From the NCBI RefSeq assembly GCF_900176035.1, contig NZ_FWWT01000022.1, positions 124,001-188,000 on the forward strand: a stretch of DNA of 64,000 nucleotides, read 5' to 3'. The notes beneath the pieces were generated by a model. That model was not told the DNA's origin. It ran no database searches and was given only the letters and a program-made list of their open reading frames with translations. This document shows, in pieces, positions 27,354-35,934 of this stretch. The DNA comes from Desulfonispora thiosulfatigenes DSM 11270 (GTDB lineage Bacteria; Bacillota; Peptococcia; Peptococcales; Desulfonisporaceae). Both the position numbers and the translations under genes were made by a program. The stretch's first letter is position 1; the number at the start of each line of letters is the position of its first letter.

Positions 27354-29516
27354 ATGAAAAAGAAAAAACTATACCTCGTTTTTTTTATTTTATTTATCTT
27401 TTTGTCATATGGAAGTAATTATGGTCATGCACAAGAGCAAAATAAACAAATAATTATTACAATTGATGGTTTAACAGTAGAAGAGTTTTTCAATTTATCT
27501 AGTTTGAATTTAAATAAAGAAATCGCATATGGTTTAGTAAGTCCTTATACAAAAGGAAGGTTAGGTGATCTTAATCAATATATTACCCTAGGTCTAGGTA
27601 GAAGAGTTGATATTGGAGGTAATAAGAGTACAGAAGCTTTTAATGCTGATGAAATTATCAATGAAAAAAGAACTAGTGATATTTATTTTGAGCAGACTGG
27701 ATTAAAGTCTAGCTTAGAAAACCTATGCTTACTAGATTTTCCTGATAGGTTCAATAAGATAAGAGAACTAAGTAAGGTAGAGCACTTTGGTTATTTAGGA
27801 AGTGAGTTAAAGGCTAATAATATTTCGCGCTTAATTATTGGCGATACTGATTTATATGATATAAATAATAGGTATACTCCCTATCTAATATGCGATCAAA
27901 ATGGGTTAGTTGATAAAGGGATAATGGGTGACAAAATCCAAAGAACTGAATCTATTGGTTTAGCTTTTTATCCCCACAATTATACTGTTATTAAACAAAA
28001 ATTTCTTGAAAATAAAGATAAATCAGAGTTATTAATTCTAGAATTTGGCGATATTTTGAAATTAGAAAAAACTAAAAATAGCTTTAGTGAACAAAGATTA
28101 TTAGATTTAAGAAAAAGTCTTATAAATCAAATCGATTTAAGTGTTAAGGATATTTTTGAAAATGTTAATTTTGCCAATACTAGAATTATAATTTTAGTTC
28201 CTAATCTAAGTAATACTAGTAAAAATCCTAAAGGCTTGTTTCCAATAGCGATTAGTGGTAAAGGAATAGAAAATTCAATTTTAGTTTCAGCAACAACTCA
28301 AAGAACGGGTATTATTTCAAATGTTGATCTTGCTCCAAGCATTTTAAATTATTATGATATTAAAATACCTTCATGGATGGAAGGAGATAATATCTTAACG
28401 GTTAATAAAAATAATCCTAAAACATATTTAGAAAAACTAAATAATAAAACTAATTTTATCTATGAAGCAAGACCTATTATCCTAAAAATGTATATATTTA
28501 TTCAGATATTTATAATTAGTATTTTTTCAGTATTATTGATAAAAAAGGTAGTATATTCTTCACTATTTTTAAAATTATTTGTTTTTAGCCTAATCATACC
28601 AATTTCATTATTATGGATAGCAATTTTCCCAGTTTTAAATTATTTTAGTTTCATTATAAATTTTATTATAATTTCCTCCATTATTATGCTTATTTGTTTT
28701 GTATCAGCTAAGTTATCGAGAATAAATATATTAACCTTTATTTGTCTTTTTTCTTCTTTTAGTATTTTGCTAGATGTTTTTTTAGGATCGAAGTTAATGA
28801 AATTATCCGTACTAGGATATTGTCCCATTAGGGGAGCGAGATTTTATGGGTTAGGAAATGAATATATGGGTATTTTAATTGGTTCATTAATAATGGGATT
28901 ATCTTTATATCTAGAAAAGAAAAAGATTACAAAGACAAAGCTTTTAGTTACCGGTGTCATCTTTTTAATATGTTTACTTTTTATTGCTTTACCTAGTTTA
29001 GGAACAAATGTCGGTGGTACTATGGCTGCTTTCGTAGGTTTTAGCATAGTGTTACTTAGGTTAGCTAACTTTCCTTTAAATTATAAATTGTTATTAAGTG
29101 TAGGAGGGTCAATGGTTATAGTTTTAATATTACTCTTTGTTTATGATATTTATTTAAGTCCAGGGCAAACATCTCATATAGGTAAATTTGCTGACTTAGT
29201 TAGAAATGGAGACTTTATTTCAGTTATAGATATATTTATAAGAAAAATTGCGATAAATATAAAACTAATTAGATATAGTAACTGGAGTATTTTATTTTTT
29301 GTTTCTATCTTAAGTTTAATTTTTGCTCTTTATAAACCCTTTGGTTTTATTAGTAAGATATATGATAGTTACCCTATATTATCTAAAGGATTTATAGGGG
29401 TGATAACAGCTAGTTTAATAGCATTAATATTTAATGACTCTGGTATCGTTGCTGCAGCTACGATGATGCTTTTTCCGATTAATATTTTACTTTATGTTGC
29501 TCAAAAGAAAATCTAA
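27354..29516 (+). CDS. membrane protein with alkaline-phosphatase-like ectodomain
   Basis: About 720 residues. There is an N-terminal signal sequence (residues 1-25), then an extracellular domain of about 340 residues that looks like the alkaline phosphatase/sulfatase superfamily (starts IIITIDGLTVEEF; ends FPIAISGKG...NVDLAPSILNYYDI...MEGDNI). After that come about ten membrane helices with the conserved-looking CPIRGARFYGLGNEYMG between helices 4 and 5. I recall similar hypothetical proteins in Clostridia but no defined function. A lipid- or polymer-phosphate transfer role is only a guess. ATG 27354 is preferred; TTG 27351 is adjacent. Its ribosome site lies within a hairpin. Confidence 0.7.
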   Translation: MKKKKLYLVFFILFIFLSYGSNYGHAQEQNKQIIITIDGLTVEEFFNLSSLNLNKEIAYGLVSPYTKGRLGDLNQYITLGLGRRVDIGGNKSTEAFNADEIINEKRTSDIYFEQTGLKSSLENLCLLDFPDRFNKIRELSKVEHFGYLGSELKANNISRLIIGDTDLYDINNRYTPYLICDQNGLVDKGIMGDKIQRTESIGLAFYPHNYTVIKQKFLENKDKSELLILEFGDILKLEKTKNSFSEQRLLDLRKSLINQIDLSVKDIFENVNFANTRIIILVPNLSNTSKNPKGLFPIAISGKGIENSILVSATTQRTGIISNVDLAPSILNYYDIKIPSWMEGDNILTVNKNNPKTYLEKLNNKTNFIYEARPIILKMYIFIQIFIISIFSVLLIKKVVYSSLFLKLFVFSLIIPISLLWIAIFPVLNYFSFIINFIIISSIIMLICFVSAKLSRINILTFICLFSSFSILLDVFLGSKLMKLSVLGYCPIRGARFYGLGNEYMGILIGSLIMGLSLYLEKKKITKTKLLVTGVIFLICLLFIALPSLGTNVGGTMAAFVGFSIVLLRLANFPLNYKLLLSVGGSMVIVLILLFVYDIYLSPGQTSHIGKFADLVRNGDFISVIDIFIRKIAINIKLIRYSNWSILFFVSILSLIFALYKPFGFISKIYDSYPILSKGFIGVITASLIALIFNDSGIVAAATMMLFPINILLYVAQKKI

Positions 29517-29525
29517 ATTTACTCG

Positions 29526-29553
29526 TTGACATCATTCTATAATATGTTAAAAT
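29526..29553 (+). promoter_or_regulatory. sigma-A-type promoter ahead of the leader RNA and prenyl/heme operon
   Basis: A perfect TTGACA (29526-29531), a 16-base spacer and TAAAAT (29548-29553). The next 100 bases hold a leader that ends in an intrinsic terminator, so read-through is needed to reach the hepS-like gene. Confidence 0.65.
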
Positions 29554-29557
29554 CGAA

Positions 29558-29647
29558 CTTGATTGCTATATATACTAAAGGATAAATGTAGGGTAAAGGA
29601 TAATGTCAGCCTTGCAACTAGCACAAAGAGTTGTAAGGCTGTTTTTT
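29558..29647 (+). ncRNA. short terminated leader RNA of unknown class
   Basis: From the 29526 promoter a transcript of roughly 90 bases would end at a strong intrinsic terminator: CAGCCTTGCAACT (29607-29619) / AGTTGTAAGGCTG (29629-29641) plus TTTTTT. Its 5' half is purine-rich and repeats TAAAGGATAA twice (about 29576-29585 and 29594-29603). There is no open reading frame of note. It does not match the T-box, FMN, cobalamin, preQ1 or THF consensus as I remember them. It is either an attenuator for the prenyl/heme operon or a stand-alone small RNA. Confidence 0.5.
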
Positions 29648-29794
29648 ATTATTAATTTATATAAAGATAAATTAAACAAAAAAAATGAAGGATTTTGTCA
29701 TATTTTAAAGAATTATTACATGTTAAAATAATATATGAAATATTTTGATTTCGTTAAAGTGTACATTAAACTTTATCTATTAAGGGGGGTGATC

Positions 29795-30514
29795 CTGATA
29801 GAAAATAAAGTAGATTTTGAATTTGAAACAGGTTTAATAGTTGATAGAGTTAAAAACGAATTAAAATTAAAAAATGGATTTATAAGAGATATTTTAGATA
29901 AAGATTTTACAGATAAAGAGTTAACCTTCTATATTCAATTAATCTTAAGAAGTGGTTATAATCGAGAGGGATATACTAATAAAATAAAAATTTTAGCTGT
30001 TGTTACCCAAATAATATATTTAGCTACTAAAATTCACAGTACGGCCTTTGACGTTAAAGAAGGAAAACAAGAATTTAAAAAGGAAGTTCAGATACCTATT
30101 TTAATAGGTGATTTACTATATAGCAAGATATATGATATCCTATGTAAAGAAGACTGTTTAGAGTTTTTAGATGATATATTAGAATATATAAGCGCTTTAA
30201 ATTTAGGCTGGATTAATTATTTTGAAAAAATGATTACAAAAAAAGAACTTTGTAGTATATGGTATGGTAATCTGAGTTTTATGGCTCTGAACCACGTTAT
30301 GCAAATTAATAGTAAAGAAACTATTTTTAATATAAAAGAGATAGGTTTATTATTTGGAGACCTATTTGGTGCAAAAACTCTTAAATTGCCAAAAGACTTA
30401 ATAAATGAGTATTTTGAGGATTTAAAAAATGCTTTAGATTTAGCTCCTAATTGTGAAAAAAAGAATTTCTTAGAACAATATCTTAATGAGATATATTTTT
30501 TTTATATGCTTTAA
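29795..30514 (+). CDS. hepS: HepS-like heptaprenyl diphosphate synthase component 1
   Basis: An all-helical protein directly upstream of the catalytic prenyl synthase. The central part, ATKIHSTAFDVKEGKQEFKK then QIPILIGDLLYSKIYDILCK, parallels HepS, the small non-catalytic subunit that pairs with HepT in Bacillus; it has no DDxxD. The frame is open from ATG 29735, but that ATG has no ribosome site. TAAGGGGGGTGATCC (29781-29795), nearly the full anti-16S complement, points at CTG 29795 or ATA 29798, giving about 239 residues. Divergent, so the family call is tentative. Confidence 0.62.
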   Translation: MIENKVDFEFETGLIVDRVKNELKLKNGFIRDILDKDFTDKELTFYIQLILRSGYNREGYTNKIKILAVVTQIIYLATKIHSTAFDVKEGKQEFKKEVQIPILIGDLLYSKIYDILCKEDCLEFLDDILEYISALNLGWINYFEKMITKKELCSIWYGNLSFMALNHVMQINSKETIFNIKEIGLLFGDLFGAKTLKLPKDLINEYFEDLKNALDLAPNCEKKNFLEQYLNEIYFFYML

Positions 30515-30562
30515 ATCGTAAATAGTTATTGAAGTCAAGGAAATAATAGTGGGTGAGTTTTT

Positions 30563-31540
30563 GTGAATAAATTTTTCTTAACAAGTAAGATAAAAAATGA
30601 CATAGAAGAGGTTGAAGCATTTCTTATAAATTATCTAGACTTTCCACATCAAAATTTAAAGGAAAGTTCTTTACACACACTTAAAGCTGGTGGCAAAAGA
30701 ATACGACCAGCTTTTGTTTTGCTAGCTGGTAGTTTATTTAAGTATGAAGATAAAGAAAAATTAATATCTCTTGCTGCAGCTGTGGAATTAATTCATATGG
30801 CTTCTTTAATACATGATGATATTATTGATAATTCAGTAACTAGAAGAGGTAGACCCACGGTAAGGGCTTTATGGGGAAATGATTTTTCCTTGTATGCGGG
30901 TGGATATCTATTTGCAAAAGCGATACAATTAATTAATCCTAAAGAAAATCCACGAATAGCTGAAATACTTGCAAATACTAGTGTGGAAATGGCTAAAGGC
31001 GAATTAGCACAAATCCAGTCGTTTTTTGATATTGATCAAACAGTTAGAGATTATTTTTATCGGATAAAAAGAAAAACTGCTTTGTTAATAGCTGCAAGTT
31101 GTGAAATTGGCGCCCTTGCCTGTAACGCATCTAAAAATGAAATAAAAGCAATAAAAAAATACGGATATAATTTGGGCATGGCTTTTCAAATTCAAGATGA
31201 TATATTAGATATAGAATCAACAAGTATGGAATTAGGTAAGCCAGCAGGAAATGATTTAGCACAAGGTATAATTACCTTACCTACAATTTATGCATTGCAG
31301 AAAAAAAACACCGATTCTTTAGAACTAAAAAAATCAATAGTTAATAGATTTACAAGTGGAAGTTATGACATAAATAAGGCACTTGAAATTATCAGTAATA
31401 GTACGGCTATGGATGATGCAAGAAGAATTTCTTTCAAATATATGCAAAAAGCTAAGGATCAATTAGAGTATTTACCAAAAGGCATGATAAGAAAAAATAT
31501 GGATCAGTTAGCAAATTATATTGTTGAAAGGAATTATTGA
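30563..31540 (+). CDS. hepT: trans-polyprenyl diphosphate synthase, HepT-like
   Basis: A 325-residue isoprenyl synthase that condenses isopentenyl diphosphate onto an allylic primer, probably making the menaquinone side chain. Motifs: AGGKRIRPAFVLLAG, the first Asp-rich motif LIHDDIIDNS with RRGRPTV, the second Asp-rich motif FQIQDDILDIES. The start is GTG 30563 after GGGTGAG. Chain length cannot be read with confidence. An in-phase A AAA AAC heptamer occurs here (31303-31309) without disrupting the frame. Confidence 0.92.
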   Translation: MNKFFLTSKIKNDIEEVEAFLINYLDFPHQNLKESSLHTLKAGGKRIRPAFVLLAGSLFKYEDKEKLISLAAAVELIHMASLIHDDIIDNSVTRRGRPTVRALWGNDFSLYAGGYLFAKAIQLINPKENPRIAEILANTSVEMAKGELAQIQSFFDIDQTVRDYFYRIKRKTALLIAASCEIGALACNASKNEIKAIKKYGYNLGMAFQIQDDILDIESTSMELGKPAGNDLAQGIITLPTIYALQKKNTDSLELKKSIVNRFTSGSYDINKALEIISNSTAMDDARRISFKYMQKAKDQLEYLPKGMIRKNMDQLANYIVERNY

Positions 31541-31541
31541 T

Positions 31542-32174
31542 ATGGAGTTGTATCCGATTTCACTCAATGTGAAAAATAAAAAATGCGTAGTAGTAGGAGG
31601 CGGTAATGTAGCTGAAAGGAAAGTTAAATCACTTTTGGCTTGTTCTGCTAATATTTATGTAATCAGCCCTCAAATAACAAAAAATATAGAAGATCTATCT
31701 CTTTACAAAAAAATTTCTTGGCTAAAAGAAGAGTTTGCTCCAAACTTGATTCATGATAGTTTTTTAGTAATCGCAGCTACAAATAATCGAATAATTAATG
31801 AAGAAATTAGTAAATATTGTGAAAAAAATAACATTTTAGTTAATGTCATTGATAGTATGGAAAATAGCAATTTTATAGTTAATGCAACGATGAAACAAAA
31901 TGATTTAGTTATCTCAGTATCAACATCTGGAAAAAGCCCTGCATTAGCACGGAAAATTAAAGAAGAATTAAAATTAAAATATGGAAAAGAATATGGAATT
32001 CTTTTAGAAATATTAGGTGAAACTAGAGAATTAGTAAAAGCAAATATTAGTGATGAAAACTTACGAAAAGAATTTTTCACTAAAGTAATAGATACTGAAA
32101 TACTTGATTTAATAAAGCAAGAAAAAGTTATCGAAGCTAAAAGGAGGGTGAAATCATGGTTGTTATCTCATTAG
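31542..32174 (+). CDS. precorrin-2 dehydrogenase / sirohydrochlorin ferrochelatase
   Basis: A 210-residue Met8/CysG-N-type enzyme that oxidises precorrin-2 to sirohydrochlorin with NAD and may insert iron to give siroheme. The start is ATG 31542, served by AAAGGA (31527-31532), rather than upstream TTG 31521. Visible are the N-terminal YPISLNVKNKKCVVVGGGNVA (Rossmann loop), VIAATNNRIINEEIS, and the family hallmark STSGKSPALARKIKEEL. It overlaps hemA by 19 bases. Confidence 0.92.
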   Translation: MELYPISLNVKNKKCVVVGGGNVAERKVKSLLACSANIYVISPQITKNIEDLSLYKKISWLKEEFAPNLIHDSFLVIAATNNRIINEEISKYCEKNNILVNVIDSMENSNFIVNATMKQNDLVISVSTSGKSPALARKIKEELKLKYGKEYGILLEILGETRELVKANISDENLRKEFFTKVIDTEILDLIKQEKVIEAKRRVKSWLLSH

Positions 32175-33502
32175 GCTTAAACCATAAGACTGCCCCAGTG
32201 GAAATTAGAGAAAAACTAGCTATGTCTAAAACTCAGATTATGAATAATACCAACAAATTAAAATCTATTGAAGGCATTAAAGGTATTATAATTCTTTCTA
32301 CCTGTAACAGAACTGAACTTTATATTACTTCAAAACTTTTAGATGATGGTAAACAAGCACTTTTAGAATTTGTTAGTGATTATAGTAATTGTTCACTAGA
32401 ACAGTTACTGCCATATATCTATTTAAAGCATGACAAAGAAGCAGTACATCATTTATTTAGGGTATCGTCAGGACTTGATTCAATGATTTTAGGTGAAAGC
32501 CAAATTTTAGGGCAAGTTCAAGATGCATATGATTATGCAAGGGAATTTAAAATATCTAATAATATATTAAATACTCTTTTTCAACACGCCATTACACTTG
32601 GAAAAAGAGTTAGAACAGAAACATTAATTGATCGTCAATCAGTATCAATTAGTTCGACAGCTGTGGATTTAGCAAAACAATTATTTGGTGATTTAGAAGG
32701 AAAATCCGTTTTAGTATTAGGTGCAGGTGACACAAGTGAGTTAACAGTAAGACATTTAGTAGCTAATGGTATTTCTTCAGTTATAGTAGCAAATAGAACC
32801 TATGACAAAGCCTGTAATCTTGCAAATGAATTTGGGGGAAAGGCTATACATTTAGATGATTTCCCACATCACTTAGTTAATGCTGATATAGTTATTAGTT
32901 GCACTGCTGCCCCAAAGTATATATTAAATTATGAAGATGTACTTCCTATTGCAAAGCAAAGAAAAAATGATCCTATTCTATTTATAGACATAGCAGTTCC
33001 TAGAGACATTAATCCTAAAATAGCAACCTTAGAAAACATTTCTTTATATGATGTGGATGATTTACATTTAGTTATTCAACAACATCTATCTGAGCGAAAA
33101 AAGGAAGCTATAAAAGCCGAATTTATTATAAAAGAAGAATACACAAAGTTTTTCAAATGGTTAGATAGTTTGACAGTAGTTCCAACGATAGTAGCTTTAA
33201 AAAATAAGGCAGATGCGATAAAAGATAAGGAATTAAAAAGAGCTTTAAGAAAACTTGGTAATATATCTGAAAAAGAAAAAAAAGCCGTTCATTCTTTAGC
33301 AAATTCAATAGTAAATCAATTATTACATCAGCCTATAGAAGAACTTAAAGAATGTGCCCAAGATATTAAAAAAAGAAATTTGTATAAAGAGACATTAACC
33401 AGTATGTTTAAATTAGATGAAACAGAAAAAAATATATTAATACCAAGTAATATAGGGGAGGCTTCAGGATATGAAAAAATGTATAAGAGTAGGTTCCCGT
33501 AA
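32156..33502 (+). CDS. hemA: glutamyl-tRNA reductase
   Basis: The first step of C5-pathway tetrapyrrole synthesis: reduces glutamyl-tRNA to glutamate-1-semialdehyde with NADPH. It is 448 residues from ATG 32156 behind AGGAGGGTG. The catalytic Cys is residue 50 in STCNRTELY. Also LGLNHKTAPVEIREK, GESQILGQVQDAY, the VLGAGDTSELTVRHL nucleotide-binding loop and a C-terminal dimerisation helix. The last residues overlap hemC by 32 bases. Confidence 0.97.
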   Translation: MVVISLGLNHKTAPVEIREKLAMSKTQIMNNTNKLKSIEGIKGIIILSTCNRTELYITSKLLDDGKQALLEFVSDYSNCSLEQLLPYIYLKHDKEAVHHLFRVSSGLDSMILGESQILGQVQDAYDYAREFKISNNILNTLFQHAITLGKRVRTETLIDRQSVSISSTAVDLAKQLFGDLEGKSVLVLGAGDTSELTVRHLVANGISSVIVANRTYDKACNLANEFGGKAIHLDDFPHHLVNADIVISCTAAPKYILNYEDVLPIAKQRKNDPILFIDIAVPRDINPKIATLENISLYDVDDLHLVIQQHLSERKKEAIKAEFIIKEEYTKFFKWLDSLTVVPTIVALKNKADAIKDKELKRALRKLGNISEKEKKAVHSLANSIVNQLLHQPIEELKECAQDIKKRNLYKETLTSMFKLDETEKNILIPSNIGEASGYEKMYKSRFP

Positions 33503-34391
33503 AAGTCAATTAGCCCTTTGGCAAAGTGAATTTGTAATTAGCTTATTAAAAGAAAGAAATCCAGAGTATACGTTTGAACTGATTCCTATTTCAACCAAAG
33601 GAGATAAATTATTAGATGTAGCTTTGTCTAAAATTGGAGATAAAGGACTTTTTACTAAGGAATTAGAAAATGCTCTTTTAGAAAATAGGATTGATTTTGC
33701 TGTTCATAGTATGAAGGATATTCCAACAGTACTTCCAGAAGGGTTAATAATTTCAGCAATAACAGAAAGACATGACTCTAGGGATGTTTTAATTTCGAAA
33801 AATATGGTGCTTTTTGATGATTTGCCAAAGGGTGCAAAAGTAGGAACGAGTAGTTTGCGTAGAAGGTCACAAATTTTAAATAAAAGACCTGATTTATCCA
33901 TAGAAGATATAAGAGGAAACTTAAATACGCGTCTTAAAAAAATGGAGACTGAAAATTTTGATGCTATAGTTATTGCAGCTGCTGGTGTAGAAAGATTAGG
34001 CTGGCATGATAAGATAACCCAAAAACTTGATTTTTCATTATCTTTACCAGCTGTAGGTCAAGGTGCACTAGGAATTGAAACGAGAGAAAATGATGAAGAA
34101 ATTTTAAAAGTTATAGATACAATTAATCACCCGGAGACAAATTCTTGTGTAACTGCAGAAAGATCTTTACTTCGCTATTTAGAAGGTGGATGTCAAATCC
34201 CAATTGGTGCTCATGCCCTGATAAAAGACGGTAAAATGTTTATTGAGGCTATGGTAGCTAGTTTAGATGGTAAAATCTTGATACGTGATAATTTAGAAGG
34301 TAATATTGAAGATGCTAAAGAGCTAGGTATTACTCTTGCAGAAAAGCTTAAAGCTCAAGGCGCTGTAAAAATTCTAGAAGAAATTAGATAG
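33471..34391 (+). CDS. hemC: porphobilinogen deaminase (hydroxymethylbilane synthase)
   Basis: Polymerises four porphobilinogens to hydroxymethylbilane. The 306-residue protein starts RVGSRKSQLALWQ and contains PISTKGDK, DFAVHSMKDIPT, GTSSLRRRSQIL, DIRGNLNTRLKK and LEGGCQIPIGAHA with the Cys that carries the dipyrromethane cofactor. The start is ATG 33471 after GGGGAGG, within the end of hemA. cobA-hemD follows 8 bases later. Confidence 0.97.
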   Translation: MKKCIRVGSRKSQLALWQSEFVISLLKERNPEYTFELIPISTKGDKLLDVALSKIGDKGLFTKELENALLENRIDFAVHSMKDIPTVLPEGLIISAITERHDSRDVLISKNMVLFDDLPKGAKVGTSSLRRRSQILNKRPDLSIEDIRGNLNTRLKKMETENFDAIVIAAAGVERLGWHDKITQKLDFSLSLPAVGQGALGIETRENDEEILKVIDTINHPETNSCVTAERSLLRYLEGGCQIPIGAHALIKDGKMFIEAMVASLDGKILIRDNLEGNIEDAKELGITLAEKLKAQGAVKILEEIR

Positions 34392-34399
34392 GGGCTGGA

Positions 34400-35920
34400 A
34401 TGATGAGTGTAGGAAAGGTATATTTGATAGGGGCAGGTCCTGGAGATATTAAATTAATAACTGTAAAGGGCTTAGAATGTATTCAAAATGCCGATACTAT
34501 TGTTTATGATAGATTAGCTAATCCACGTTTATTATCATATCGCAAACCAGATGCTGAGTTAATATATGTAGGAAAGTTACCAGATAGACATACCCTGCAG
34601 CAGCATGAAATAAATCAAGTATTAGTAGATGAAGCAAAAAAAGGAAAAGTTGTTACACGTTTAAAAGGTGGAGATCCTTTTGTTTTTGGTAGAGGTGGCG
34701 AAGAAGCAGAAGTACTAAAAGAAGAAAATATCGAATTTGAAATTGTACCCGGGATAACATCAGCAATAGCAGTTCCTGCTTATGCTGGTATACCAGTAAC
34801 ACATAGGGACTGTACATCAACCTTTACGATCATTACAGGTCATGAGGATCCTACTAAAGAGCAATCTAATATTAACTGGCAAAGATTAGCCTCAGATCCT
34901 GGAACTTTGATCTTTTTAATGGGAGTATCGAATCTACCGAAAATCGTAAAAAGATTAGTAGATAATGGCAAAGATAAAGAAACTCCTATTGCTCTTATTC
35001 GCTGGGGAACTAGACCAGAGCAAGAGGTAGTTACTGGTAGATTAGATAATATTGTCGAAGAAGTAGAAAAGGCAGGTTTAACTTCTCCAGCTATTATTAT
35101 TATCGGTGAAGTTGTTAACCTAAGAGATACTTTAAAATGGTTTGAAACTAAACCTCTTTTTGGCAAAAGAGTTTTAGTTACTCGTTCACGTGAACAAGCT
35201 AGTGATTTATCACAAAAAATTGAAGATTTCGGTGGAGAGTCTTGGGAATATCCTACGATAAACATTAAACCACCAGAAGATTTTACTAAGTTTGATCTTG
35301 CTATTGAAAAAATTAATGATTTCAATTGGATAGTATTTACTAGTGTAAATGGAGTTAAATCATTCTTTGCGAGATTAAAATCTTTAAATAAAGACATTCG
35401 AGTTTTAGGTAATATTAAGCTTTGTGCAATTGGACCAAAAACTAGAGAAGAAATTGAAAATAAAGGCTTAATTGTTGATTATATGCCTGAAAAATTTGTA
35501 GCAGAATCTATTATAGAAGGTTTTAAAACGATATTGAATCCTAATGAAAAAATACTATTACCAAGGGCAGATATTGCAAGACCTATTTTAATTGATAGTC
35601 TGTTAGAATTAGGAATGGACGTTACAGAAGTAATGGCTTATCGTACGGTGATCGGTTCAAGAGATAATGAAGAGTTATTAACAAAATTGAAAAACAAGGA
35701 AATTCATGTAATAACATTCACTAGTTCTTCAACTGTAAAAAACTTCATTTCTTTAATTGAAAATGAAGATTTAGAAACGATTTTAAATGGTATAACCATT
35801 GCTAGCATAGGTCCAATTACATCTGAAACTGCAAGATCTTTAGGTATAAAGGTAGATGTTGAGGCTAAGGAATATACAATTGATGGATTAGTACAAGCAT
35901 TAGTTGATTATACAAATTAA
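34400..35920 (+). CDS. cobA-hemD: uroporphyrinogen-III methyltransferase / uroporphyrinogen-III synthase fusion
   Basis: A 506-residue two-domain enzyme. Residues 1-245 are SUMT (CobA): VYLIGAGPGDIKLITVKG, VVTRLKGGDPFVFGRGGEE, VPGITSAIAVPAYAGIPVTH. They methylate uroporphyrinogen III to precorrin-2. Residues about 250-506 are HemD: GKRVLVTRSREQASDLS, IVFTSVNGV, ITFTSSSTVKNF, which cyclise hydroxymethylbilane. Such fusions are common in anaerobic Firmicutes that make siroheme or corrinoids. ATG 34400 and 34403 are both possible starts. Confidence 0.96.
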   Translation: MMSVGKVYLIGAGPGDIKLITVKGLECIQNADTIVYDRLANPRLLSYRKPDAELIYVGKLPDRHTLQQHEINQVLVDEAKKGKVVTRLKGGDPFVFGRGGEEAEVLKEENIEFEIVPGITSAIAVPAYAGIPVTHRDCTSTFTIITGHEDPTKEQSNINWQRLASDPGTLIFLMGVSNLPKIVKRLVDNGKDKETPIALIRWGTRPEQEVVTGRLDNIVEEVEKAGLTSPAIIIIGEVVNLRDTLKWFETKPLFGKRVLVTRSREQASDLSQKIEDFGGESWEYPTINIKPPEDFTKFDLAIEKINDFNWIVFTSVNGVKSFFARLKSLNKDIRVLGNIKLCAIGPKTREEIENKGLIVDYMPEKFVAESIIEGFKTILNPNEKILLPRADIARPILIDSLLELGMDVTEVMAYRTVIGSRDNEELLTKLKNKEIHVITFTSSSTVKNFISLIENEDLETILNGITIASIGPITSETARSLGIKVDVEAKEYTIDGLVQALVDYTN

Positions 35921-35934
35921 AGAAGGTGGAGAAT

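Noticed and set aside
29735-29794. N-terminal extension of the hepS-like protein from ATG 29735
   Set aside because: No ribosome site, and a near-perfect one lies downstream; kept only as an alternative start.
34840-35397. 185-codon frame on the minus strand
   Set aside because: Antisense shadow of cobA-hemD; no ribosome site and no recognisable protein.
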